Program-made: the position numbers and the translations under genes
Notes under the pieces: generated by a model
Told to the model about the DNA's origin: nothing
Database searches by the model: none
Seen by the model: the letters and a program-made list of their open reading frames with translations, nothing else
Shown here: positions 1 through 5,420 of the stretch, piece after piece
How positions within the stretch are numbered: the first letter of the stretch is position 1
Layout: each line of letters starts with the position of its first letter
Assembly: GCA_030635415.1 (NCBI GenBank)
Contig: DAOVYW010000169.1
Span: 1 to 5,420 of the forward strand
DNA from: Candidatus Firestoneibacteriota bacterium
GTDB taxonomy: Bacteria; Oederibacteriota; JAAXVQ01; JAUVAV01
Direction: 5' to 3'
DNA: 5,420 nt

Positions 1-16
1 ACCACACCTACGCCCC

Positions 17-1978
17 CTATTTTCCCTGCAGGGCTTTATAATTAAATTGAAAAAGTTTATTTCCCGGATCGCGCCGCAAGGCCTCGCGCATGGCCTGGCG
101 GGCCTTTTCCGGTTGCTCGGTCAGCCAGTAAACATTAAACAAATAATGATAAGGCTTGGCGTTTTGAGGATCCTGGACAGCGGCTTTTATTAATGACTCT
201 ATGGCCTGGCGGTACTCCTTTTTATCAGCCAGTTGCTTGGCCGCGGCGCATAGCTTATCAATTCCGGCCGGGGTAATACCGGGCCCGAGTGCTTGCAGCC
301 GGGTCCGGGCCGGCTGGTGTCCCGGATTCAGGGATAAGACATACCGGTAAGCACTCGCGGCCTCATCCGGATTTTTATTTTTTTCATGACATAATCCGAG
401 GGGAAAAAACATATTATAATCCCTGGGAAACACTGCCGTCAGTTTTCGGTAAAGGGCCAGCGCCTCGTTGACCTCATCCCGCCGAAAATGCAAGGCCGCC
501 AATTTGGTTTGCGCCTCAAAATATGATTGCTTATAAATATTATGCTTTGGGGACAGGTTTTTTACCTGGGCATAAGTAATCTCCTCCTTTTCGCCCGGCT
601 TGTCCTCGCGGGGAAAATATTGATCAAAAGACCCGAATATTTCCATCGCCCGTTCCACCTCCCCCTGGTTGTAATAGGCATAGGCCAGAAGGTTTAAAAA
701 GTTAAAAGCTCCCGGATCGGTTTGCAGGGTTTTGGTACACAAGGTGATATCATTCCGCCAATGAAAGGTCCGGGCAAAGCTTGTGCCTGCCATGCCCAGC
801 AAAATGATAATTACCAGACCAATATATATCCGCCGGGCCGGGCGCCGAGTGATGGCGTGGTAGATTCTCAGCAGCCCGCAACTCAAAAGCACGCATACTC
901 CCACTGATGATAGATACATATACCGTTCAACAAAAACATTCTCTCCCAGGGCCGGTAGATATAAAAAAGGCAGGAGCGTGACCGGGATCCAACAGAACAT
1001 AAAAAAGAGGATTTTATCTTTTTTATAAAGATACCTCCCCAGGACTCCCAGGCCTATTAAACCGCCAAGTGAAACGATAATTTTAAGGTGAAAAAAGGAG
1101 TGCACAGGATCGAAGACATGAAAAGCGCTCATCGGTGTGGGAAAAAGCAAGCTGAAATAATATTGGGCCAGCAGAGGGATGATATTCAGCAGTATTCCAG
1201 CCCAGGAAAGCGGATACCCTTGGGAATCCGCTATAAAATGTCCTAACACCTGATACCGCAGATAGAAATAAATTCCGGCCGCCAGGATATATACAATATA
1301 TCGCCTCGCCAAAACCCCGGCCATACTACTCCATCCTCGTTGGGGATGCAAAGCGTCATATATCAGGACCAGTAGCAGCAGAACCAGGGCATTTTCCCGG
1401 GTTAGAAACGCGGCCAGCAGACATATTCCGCTTACCAGGTAATCACGACCCTTCCATAAGTCCTTAATATGAATTTTTAAAACCAGGAGCAGCAGCAGGG
1501 CGCCCAGCATCTCGGGCAGGGCGGCAATCCAGGCCACGGCATCAACATGCATGGGATGAACTGAAAATATCAGCGCCCCCAGCCCGGCTTCCCAGGAAGA
1601 AAACCAGGTTTTGGCTATTACGTATACCATGAAACTGACCAGGATGCTTAATATCAAGTTGGCTAAATGATAGCCCCAGGGCCTGTTTCCGCATAAAGCA
1701 TAAATTAATGTATATGCCGCCATGTGCATGGGCCGGTAGTAATTACCCGGCCCCCGGCGGTTTTCCGGGTTTTGAAAAAAAGCGGTCGAATGTTTGAAAA
1801 TTTCCGGCAGGTTTTTAACTGACCGAATCCAGGGATTCTGTTCGACCTGGCGATGGTCATCATATATAAAACCCCCGGACAATACCGGAGCGTAAACCGC
1901 CAGATTGACCACGGTCAGGATCAAAAAAATATATTTACGGTCCAGGGTGAAAGGCATAGATCTATCTCTAAAAAGCAT
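17..1978 (-). CDS. TMTC/DUF1736-like multi-pass membrane protein with TPR tail
   Basis: The 653-residue protein has two parts. Residues 16-400 contain about 11-12 hydrophobic segments (near 16-35, 101-122, 130-150, 153-170, 180-209, 226-245, 258-280, 297-317, 322-342, 353-371, 383-400). Residues 423-640 contain about five TPR-like helix pairs, several ending in (D/N)P. The first outer loop has GGFIYDD (35-41), the acidic DD of GT-C glycosyltransferases. NYYRPMH (79-85), FSVHPMHVDAVAWIA (138-152) and VERYMYLSSVG (350-360) resemble signatures of the TMTC / DUF1736 protein O-mannosyltransferase-like family. The likely role is transfer of a lipid-linked sugar to an extracytoplasmic protein or glycan; donor and acceptor cannot be told from sequence. 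Both candidate starts, 1978 and Met8 at 1957, have only weak AGAGA-like sites. The C-terminal end is complete (TAG at 17-19). It lies 60 nt after the thioredoxin-fold gene, across a repeat-like spacer, and need not share its function. Confidence 0.8.
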   Translation of the reverse strand: MLFRDRSMPFTLDRKYIFLILTVVNLAVYAPVLSGGFIYDDHRQVEQNPWIRSVKNLPEIFKHSTAFFQNPENRRGPGNYYRPMHMAAYTLIYALCGNRPWGYHLANLILSILVSFMVYVIAKTWFSSWEAGLGALIFSVHPMHVDAVAWIAALPEMLGALLLLLVLKIHIKDLWKGRDYLVSGICLLAAFLTRENALVLLLLVLIYDALHPQRGWSSMAGVLARRYIVYILAAGIYFYLRYQVLGHFIADSQGYPLSWAGILLNIIPLLAQYYFSLLFPTPMSAFHVFDPVHSFFHLKIIVSLGGLIGLGVLGRYLYKKDKILFFMFCWIPVTLLPFLYLPALGENVFVERYMYLSSVGVCVLLSCGLLRIYHAITRRPARRIYIGLVIIILLGMAGTSFARTFHWRNDITLCTKTLQTDPGAFNFLNLLAYAYYNQGEVERAMEIFGSFDQYFPREDKPGEKEEITYAQVKNLSPKHNIYKQSYFEAQTKLAALHFRRDEVNEALALYRKLTAVFPRDYNMFFPLGLCHEKNKNPDEAASAYRYVLSLNPGHQPARTRLQALGPGITPAGIDKLCAAAKQLADKKEYRQAIESLIKAAVQDPQNAKPYHYLFNVYWLTEQPEKARQAMREALRRDPGNKLFQFNYKALQGK

Positions 1979-1989
1979 ATTTTCTCTAC

Positions 1990-2033
1990 TTGTTATTCTG
2001 AGGGAGCGACGTCACCAAAGAACCTTTCTATCG
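1990..2033. repeat. Dispersed intergenic repeat-like segment
   Basis: The plus strand contains TGTTATTCTGAGGGAGCGAC followed by GTCACCAAAGAACCTTTC. It closely resembles a widespread intergenic sequence of the type TGTCATTCTGAGGGAGCGA...CCGAAGAATCT, which I recall from many clostridial and other bacterial genomes. It fills most of the gap between the thioredoxin-fold gene and the TMTC-like gene, and ends before either coding region except for its closeness to the stop at 2039. Only one copy is present here, so repeat status rests on recognition and not on comparison within the window. Confidence 0.45.
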
Positions 2034-2038
2034 CTTTC

Positions 2039-2386
2039 CTAATCCTTAAACACCTCGTCCAATATATCTGTTATCTCTTTCTCTTTTTGAATACTGCTTG
2101 TGGCTTTAACAACCCTGCCTTTTTTGAAATAAACGGTAAAAGGCAACCCCATAAAGTAAACGCATTCCGGCAAATCTTTAATAAAAGCAGCAGCCGGGAT
2201 ATCAAAATCCATATTTCTCATCTGAACCTGCGGGTATTTCGGCGCCAACTTCCTCATGATATTGTAAACCGGTATACACATCGGCCCCATTCTCCCACAG
2301 CAGATCATAACCTTCGCATTACCTTTAAGCAACTCCTCAATTTGTTCAAGACTCTCTACCTGATGCTCAAGGTTTGTATTTAACAT
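2039..2386 (-). CDS. Thioredoxin-fold protein with noncanonical active site
   Basis: The 115-residue single-domain protein has no signal peptide. It fits the thioredoxin fold: an N-terminal helix and strand (KVMIC, 25-29), an active-site helix starting near 33, the strand VQMRNMDFD (54-62), and a cis-proline loop and strand GLPFTVYFKKG (80-90). Aligned to E. coli thioredoxin without gaps from the active site to the Asp of NID, CGPC falls on MGPM (33-36). Cysteines instead sit at 29, 30 and 37 (CCGRMGPMC), and another at 75 lies before cis-Pro82. The buried Asp26 and Trp31 equivalents are Met27 and Arg32. It is thus unlikely to act by the usual CXXC dithiol exchange. A CX6C disulfide, a metal site made of Cys and Met, or a redox-inactive adaptor role are alternatives. 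The ATG has GGAG (2395-2398) 8 nt upstream, and the frame has a stop shortly before it. It follows cysE by 159 nt, so co-transcription is possible but unproven. Fold call strong; function unknown. Confidence 0.85.
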   Translation of the reverse strand: MLNTNLEHQVESLEQIEELLKGNAKVMICCGRMGPMCIPVYNIMRKLAPKYPQVQMRNMDFDIPAAAFIKDLPECVYFMGLPFTVYFKKGRVVKATSSIQKEKEITDILDEVFKD

Positions 2387-2436
2387 AATCCCATCTCCGC
2401 TTTCGGCCTTAAATTCTTAACTATTTTCATAAACAT
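2380..2436 (-). CDS. Possible 18-codon leader ORF overlapping the thioredoxin-fold gene
   Basis: An ATG-initiated frame encodes MFMKIVKNLRPKAEMGLC and stops at TAA, with its last 7 nt overlapping the start of the next gene (shared ATGTTAA). AGGGGG (2442-2447) lies 5 nt upstream, a moderate ribosome binding site. The peptide is basic and matches nothing I recognise. The arrangement would allow translational coupling: ribosomes finishing this ORF would stop right on the downstream start codon, which also has its own GGAG. A weak sigma-A-like pair, TTGTTA (2534-2539) and TATCTT (2512-2517) with 16 nt between, lies upstream and could start a transcript carrying this leader. The ORF is short enough to arise by chance, and coding evidence is limited to the site and overlap geometry. 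Confidence 0.25.
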   Translation of the reverse strand: MFMKIVKNLRPKAEMGLC

Positions 2437-2545
2437 GATTGCCCCCTTTTATGTTTTTAAATCGCGGTTTCGCTCTCCGGATATAACTGTTCCCCATCTC
2501 CAACCAATAAAAAGATAACGGAAACTATAGCAATAACAACAACTC

Positions 2546-3268
2546 TCACCCCGATTTCTCCTCTTTCGGGGCTTGTTCCAGAAAAGAGTCAACATAATCT
2601 TTCTCTTCCTGCATATGCCGGTTTTCAAATTCCTCGGAGGTAAAACAATTTTTTTCCAGCATAAGCTTGGTCAGCACTGCGATGCGGTTATCCAGGTGCC
2701 GGACTACTTCTACCACGGGATCGGGAAGTTTATTGTGATCGAGCAGGGAGGCCGGCTTTTCACCGGAAGCCAGCCGGACGACCTTGCCCGGATTCCCAAC
2801 CACGGTGCAGCCCGAGGCCACATCACGCACCACCACAGCCATGGTTCCGATCTTGGCGCCAGACCCGATCCGGACTGCTCCCAGTACCTTGGCGCCGGCC
2901 CCGACTACCACGTCCTCCTCCAATGTGGGATGACGCTTGATCTTGGATAAAGAGGTTCCGCCCAGAGTTACTCCCTGATAGAGCAGCGCCCGGTCGCCCA
3001 CTTCAGCGGTCTCGCCGATCACAACTCCGGACCCATGGTCAATGAAAACCCCCCGGCCGATTTTTGCGCCGGGATGAATTTCAATGCCGGTCAGCAGACG
3101 GCTGACATGCGAAACCAGACGCCCCAGGGTTTTTAATCTCATACTCCATAAGACTCGGGCCAGACGGTGCATCCATATGGCATGCAAGCCGGGATAGCAG
3201 AGCAATACTTCCAGCAAGTTACGGGCTGCCGGGTCCTTGGCGAAAACCGCCCGGATATTATCAAACAT
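2546..3268 (-). CDS. cysE: Serine O-acetyltransferase, short form with C-terminal helical tail
   Basis: Transfers acetyl from acetyl-CoA to L-serine, giving O-acetylserine, the first committed step of cysteine synthesis in the cytoplasm. From the ATG at 3268 the protein has 240 residues. A short N-terminal helical region (1-60) is followed by a left-handed beta-helix of hexapeptide repeats (about 62-166). Active-site signatures are visible: EIHPGAKIG at 63-71, FIDHGSGVVIGET with catalytic-type Asp77-His78, QGVTLGGT at 98-105, and RHP with His113. The GNPGKVV turn (158-164) is the expected acetyl-CoA site. It lacks the long N-terminal domain of enterobacterial CysE, as Bacillus and clostridial enzymes do. 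After residue 168 there is a tail of about 72 residues, predicted helical and charged, containing DHNKLPDPVVE. The tail is not part of the catalytic fold. A longer GTG-initiated version at 3277 would have no spacer after the Shine-Dalgarno. The gene starts 54 nt after rng, too close for a T-box leader, so expression probably depends on rng-operon transcription. No cysK is visible. Confidence 0.94.
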   Translation of the reverse strand: MFDNIRAVFAKDPAARNLLEVLLCYPGLHAIWMHRLARVLWSMRLKTLGRLVSHVSRLLTGIEIHPGAKIGRGVFIDHGSGVVIGETAEVGDRALLYQGVTLGGTSLSKIKRHPTLEEDVVVGAGAKVLGAVRIGSGAKIGTMAVVVRDVASGCTVVGNPGKVVRLASGEKPASLLDHNKLPDPVVEVVRHLDNRIAVLTKLMLEKNCFTSEEFENRHMQEEKDYVDSFLEQAPKEEKSG

Positions 3269-3277
3269 AACCTTCAC

Positions 3278-3284
3278 CCTCCTT
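3278..3284 (-). promoter_or_regulatory. Ribosome binding site that fixes the cysE start
   Basis: The minus strand reads AAGGAGG, a perfect Shine-Dalgarno sequence. It directly abuts a GTG (3275-3277), leaving no spacer, but stands 9 nt upstream of the in-frame ATG at 3266-3268. The ATG is therefore the likely start, and the GTG-AAG-GTT triplets are spacer rather than coding sequence. Confidence 0.8.
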
Positions 3285-3300
3285 CGCGAGATTGGGTCAC

Positions 3301-3328
3301 AAGTAGGGGGGGCGTGAACCGCCTACTT
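3301..3328 (-). repeat. Imperfect inverted repeat over the rng stop codon
   Basis: In the minus-strand transcript, AAGTA-GGCG pairs with CGCC-(CCCCC)-TACTT around a GTTCA loop. This gives a nine-pair stem with a five-C bulge; an alternative register pairs AAGTAGG with CCTACTT. The TAG stop of rng lies in the left arm. No U-tract follows, so it is not a standard intrinsic terminator. It could protect the rng 3' end or modulate read-through into cysE, or it may be fortuitous. Confidence 0.3.
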
Positions 3329-4969
3329 CTCTTCTTTTACGTTACCGATAATCACTACCTTAGTACGCTTTGAAACCAGACGCATTTCCTCGGGCCGCAA
3401 ATCGCGTTTAGCGGCTATCTCCAGCTTGATCTTGTCCTGCCGGGCAGTGTCCCGCAATGTTTTTTCCCCCAGATAATCCAGCCAATAAGGCGAAATTTCC
3501 AGAATAAAAGAAGATTCCTCGGTTAAACGCCGGGCTTTTTCCAGCATGCGGTGAAGCTTCAGACCCAGGGTATTCCGGGAAGGAATCCAACCTCGGCCAA
3601 TGCACATGGGGCAGGGTTCATGCAAAGAACGCAGCAGGCTTCCCTTTACCCGCCGGCGGGTCATTTCGATCAAGCCCAAATCAGTAAGCCGCCGGATACC
3701 GGTTTTAGCCCGGTCCTGTTGAAGTGCCCGGCCCAATTCCCGGTAGACCCTTTCCTTGTGTTCCGAAATCCGCATATCAATGAAATCCAGAACTATAATC
3801 CCGCCCAGATCCCGCAGACGCAGCTGCCGCCCGATTTCCCGGGCCGCTTCCAGATTGGTTTTTAAAATAGTATCATCCTGCCGTTGTTTGCCCACGTTGC
3901 GTCCGGTATTAACATCCACTACCACCAAGGCCTCGGTTTCCTCAATAATCAGATAACCTCCGCATTTAAGCCAGACTTTAGGCCGCAGTATTTTTTCAAT
4001 TTCCGGCTCCAGGTTTAAAACCTCGAAAAGCGGCTCCTTTCCTTGATACACCTCAATTTCGGGTTGCAGGGAGCTTAAAAACGACTTTAGCCAACGCTTG
4101 ATGGTCTTGCTTTCCTCTCCGGCGTCAATGATAATTCGCCGGTCTTCTTTCGTCAATAGGTCACGGACCACCCGCTGGAGCAGACCTTGCTCGGCATGCA
4201 AAACCGCCGGACTGACGGCTTTTTTTTCATCGGTCTTAACCTTTTTCCAGAGCTTTAACAAGTACTGGATTTCGGGTTTAAGTTCTTCGGCCGTGGCCCC
4301 CTCGGCTGAAGTCCGCGCAATCAACCCGAATCCTTTAGGTGCCAGCTGATCCAGTAATTTTTTCAGACGTCCCCGTTCTTTATCATCGGCAATCCGGTGC
4401 GCCACCCCGGAATGCAACGCTCCGGGTATTAAAACCAGGAGCCGGGAGGGCATTGATACCTGGCCGGTCAGACGGGGGCCCTTCGTGGATATCGGCCCTT
4501 TCTCCACCTGAACCATAATTTCCTGTCCTTGTTGCAACAAGGTTTGAATAGTACGCCGCGGCTCTTTAACTTCGTCCTTTCGTTTGCCGGAACTGCCAGA
4601 AGCGGCCGCAGCGGCCTCTTCTTCACTCCAGGCTTCTTCATGCTTACTGGCCCGCTTGGCATTCATGAAATCTTCAATCGTCATGGATTCGGTCAAGATA
4701 TCCCGGACATGCAGAAATCCGCCCTGTTCCAGGCCAATATTAACAAAAGCCGCTTGCAAACCGGGCAATACTCTAAGCACCCGGCCCTTATAGATATTGC
4801 CTACTATTGAACATTCCTCATTACGCTCGTAATAATATTCCGCCGGCCGCCCCTGTTCCAGGAATATGATACGGGTCTCGAACTTATCCCGGCATATCAG
4901 CATTTCTCTCTCGGTTTTTGACAAGGGGGTTAGAACCGGCCCCTCCCGTCTTCTTTGATTTTTTCTCAT
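3323..4969 (-). CDS. rng: Ribonuclease E/G family endoribonuclease
   Basis: Mg-dependent endonuclease that cleaves single-stranded RNA, acting in rRNA maturation and mRNA decay in the cytoplasm. The 548-residue protein carries the full catalytic core in order. An S1 domain begins near residue 55 (GNIYKGRVLRVLPGLQAAFV). The TKGPRLT block is at 162-168. GLIART at 215-220 holds the Arg and Thr that match the 5'-monophosphate sensor pair of RNase E (R169/T170). VVVDVNTG and VLDFIDM supply the metal-binding D352 and D395, matching RNase E D303 and D346. The CPMC zinc-link motif is at 453-456, and a small C-terminal domain follows. There is no long degradosome scaffold, so it is RNase G-like. The S1 domain carries a charged, Ala/Ser-rich insertion at about 95-140. 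The chosen ATG has AGAGAGG (4979-4985) 9 nt upstream. The ATG at 4901-4903 (codon 23) fits the usual family N-terminus but has a poorer site, so the first 22 basic residues are less certain. It lies 43 nt after DUF2344 and 54 nt before cysE. Confidence 0.95.
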   Translation of the reverse strand: MRKNQRRREGPVLTPLSKTEREMLICRDKFETRIIFLEQGRPAEYYYERNEECSIVGNIYKGRVLRVLPGLQAAFVNIGLEQGGFLHVRDILTESMTIEDFMNAKRASKHEEAWSEEEAAAAASGSSGKRKDEVKEPRRTIQTLLQQGQEIMVQVEKGPISTKGPRLTGQVSMPSRLLVLIPGALHSGVAHRIADDKERGRLKKLLDQLAPKGFGLIARTSAEGATAEELKPEIQYLLKLWKKVKTDEKKAVSPAVLHAEQGLLQRVVRDLLTKEDRRIIIDAGEESKTIKRWLKSFLSSLQPEIEVYQGKEPLFEVLNLEPEIEKILRPKVWLKCGGYLIIEETEALVVVDVNTGRNVGKQRQDDTILKTNLEAAREIGRQLRLRDLGGIIVLDFIDMRISEHKERVYRELGRALQQDRAKTGIRRLTDLGLIEMTRRRVKGSLLRSLHEPCPMCIGRGWIPSRNTLGLKLHRMLEKARRLTEESSFILEISPYWLDYLGEKTLRDTARQDKIKLEIAAKRDLRPEEMRLVSKRTKVVIIGNVKEEK

Positions 4970-5012
4970 TTTAAACGTCCTCTCTTTTAATAAAACTGCC
5001 TCGTTTTCCTTA

Positions 5013-5420
5013 CTAAGGAGTCATAATTCTTCCTTGATGCCAATATCCTGAAGCCATCCGGGTTACCTGCACTTCCCAGGCTTCCACCTGGTCCTGGCAT
5101 AAATATGCCACTATGGCAGACACCTTGCCGCTCCCTGGTTGCATGGTACTATGTGTTAACTCTATACCGGGATCCGCTTGGCTCTGAAGTAATCGCAAAT
5201 CCACGATTGCCGGCCGAAAATCAAGGCATATGGTACCACGTTTTGTCCATTGCGGAATCAGAATTTCTTTGCTCTCTAAAATGTGGGCTATTCTCTCTTC
5301 GAATTTCTTGGGTTCTCCCACCCCCCGCAAGTTCAAAAAATACCTCCCGGCATTAATGCTTTTACTCAAGGCCGGAGTATTCAAAGGTATCTCCCTTCCG
5401 GCTTCCAGCCTGATCCCCGG
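5013..5420 (-). CDS. Radical SAM-associated DUF2344 (TIGR03936-type) protein, 3' part only
   Basis: The reading frame is open to the window edge, so only the last 135 codons and the TAG stop are present. A TTG at 5382-5384 could be mistaken for a start, but the frame continues upstream without a stop and encodes PGIRLEAGREIPL. This matches the conserved (E)AREIPL-x-(T/A)PALS-x-(S)IN block of the DUF2344 family as I remember it, so the TTG is an internal Leu codon. Family members are about 210-250 residues, with an N-terminal part resembling 'FLSHLDL', which would lie outside the window. They are encoded next to, or fused to, a TIGR03960-type radical SAM protein and just upstream of rng. Their biochemical role is not established; a link to RNA or ribosome maturation is inferred from this neighbourhood. 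The stop is 43 nt before rng, consistent with one operon. The family call is fairly secure; function is unknown. Confidence 0.8.
   Translation of the reverse strand, partial: PGIRLEAGREIPLNTPALSKSINAGRYFLNLRGVGEPKKFEERIAHILESKEILIPQWTKRGTICLDFRPAIVDLRLLQSQADPGIELTHSTMQPGSGKVSAIVAYLCQDQVEAWEVQVTRMASGYWHQGRIMTP

Noticed and set aside
1853..2383. Plus-strand open frame of 176 codons opposite the thioredoxin-fold gene
   Set aside because: It spans two minus-strand genes and the spacer, shows no recognisable domain, and has low-complexity composition expected of an antisense shadow.
2465..2480. Small hairpin GCG-AAAC-CGC near the middle of the same gap as a cysE terminator
   Set aside because: Only three base pairs and no proper U-tract; no convincing terminator is present between cysE and the next gene.
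2430..2510. A 26-codon minus-strand frame starting MGNSYIRRAKPRFK in the gap after cysE
   Set aside because: Its GGAG touches the ATG with no spacer, it overlaps the better-supported leader ORF in another frame, and nothing else supports coding.
2390..2511. GGAGATGGG occurring twice on the minus strand in the cysE-thioredoxin gap
   Set aside because: A nine-base match in purine-rich DNA that includes a ribosome binding site is easily fortuitous; flanks do not match.
2573..2950. Plus-strand open frame of 125 codons opposite cysE
   Set aside because: It lies wholly within the strongly supported cysE, and its translation has no family features.
3269..3322. T-box or SAM-type riboswitch ahead of cysE
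   Set aside because: Only 54 nt separate rng and cysE, too short for either element, and no conserved T-box sequence is seen.
5013..5384. Complete 123-codon gene starting at the TTG of 5382-5384
   Set aside because: The frame continues upstream to the window edge through conserved family residues, so this is the tail of a longer gene.
1..5420. CRISPR array, insertion sequence, tRNA or rRNA
   Set aside because: No regularly spaced repeats, transposase-like frame, cloverleaf or rRNA-like segment was seen on either strand.

Overview
All supported genes in this window lie on the minus strand, so transcription runs from high to low coordinates. In that order they are: the 3' part of a radical-SAM-associated DUF2344 (TIGR03936-type) gene, a full ribonuclease E/G gene (rng), a short-form serine O-acetyltransferase gene (cysE), a small thioredoxin-fold gene with an altered active site, and a large membrane protein with a TPR tail that resembles the TMTC / DUF1736 O-mannosyltransferase-like family. 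The DUF2344-rng pair, the short CysE with a helical tail, the purine-rich ribosome binding sites and the moderate GC content all suggest an anaerobic Firmicute of the Clostridia (Peptococcaceae / Desulfotomaculum-Pelotomaculum-Moorella type). That placement is inferred from gene content and not from any search.

Layout. 5420-5013 holds the DUF2344 gene, cut by the window edge. After 43 nt, 4969-3323 holds rng. After 54 nt, 3268-2546 holds cysE. These three are close enough to be one transcript. A 159-nt gap follows (2545-2387); it has no convincing terminator and contains a possible 18-codon leader ORF that overlaps the start of the next gene. 2386-2039 holds the thioredoxin-fold gene. The 60-nt gap after it contains a stretch resembling a dispersed intergenic repeat known from many bacterial genomes. 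1978-17 holds the TMTC-like gene, and 1-16 is too short to interpret.

How the genes fit together. DUF2344 and rng form a recurrent pair in Clostridia linked to RNA processing. From memory, rng in these genomes is usually followed by the ribosomal protein genes rplU and rpmA; here cysE follows instead. CysE makes O-acetylserine for cysteine synthesis. The thioredoxin-fold protein is a redox or metal-binding candidate, but its classical CGPC is replaced by MGPM flanked by cysteines. The membrane protein is probably a separate envelope glycosylation function. I see no defence system, CRISPR array, mobile element, tRNA or rRNA. The window looks mainly chromosomal and ordinary; the unusual thioredoxin-fold gene and its leader are the most interesting part.
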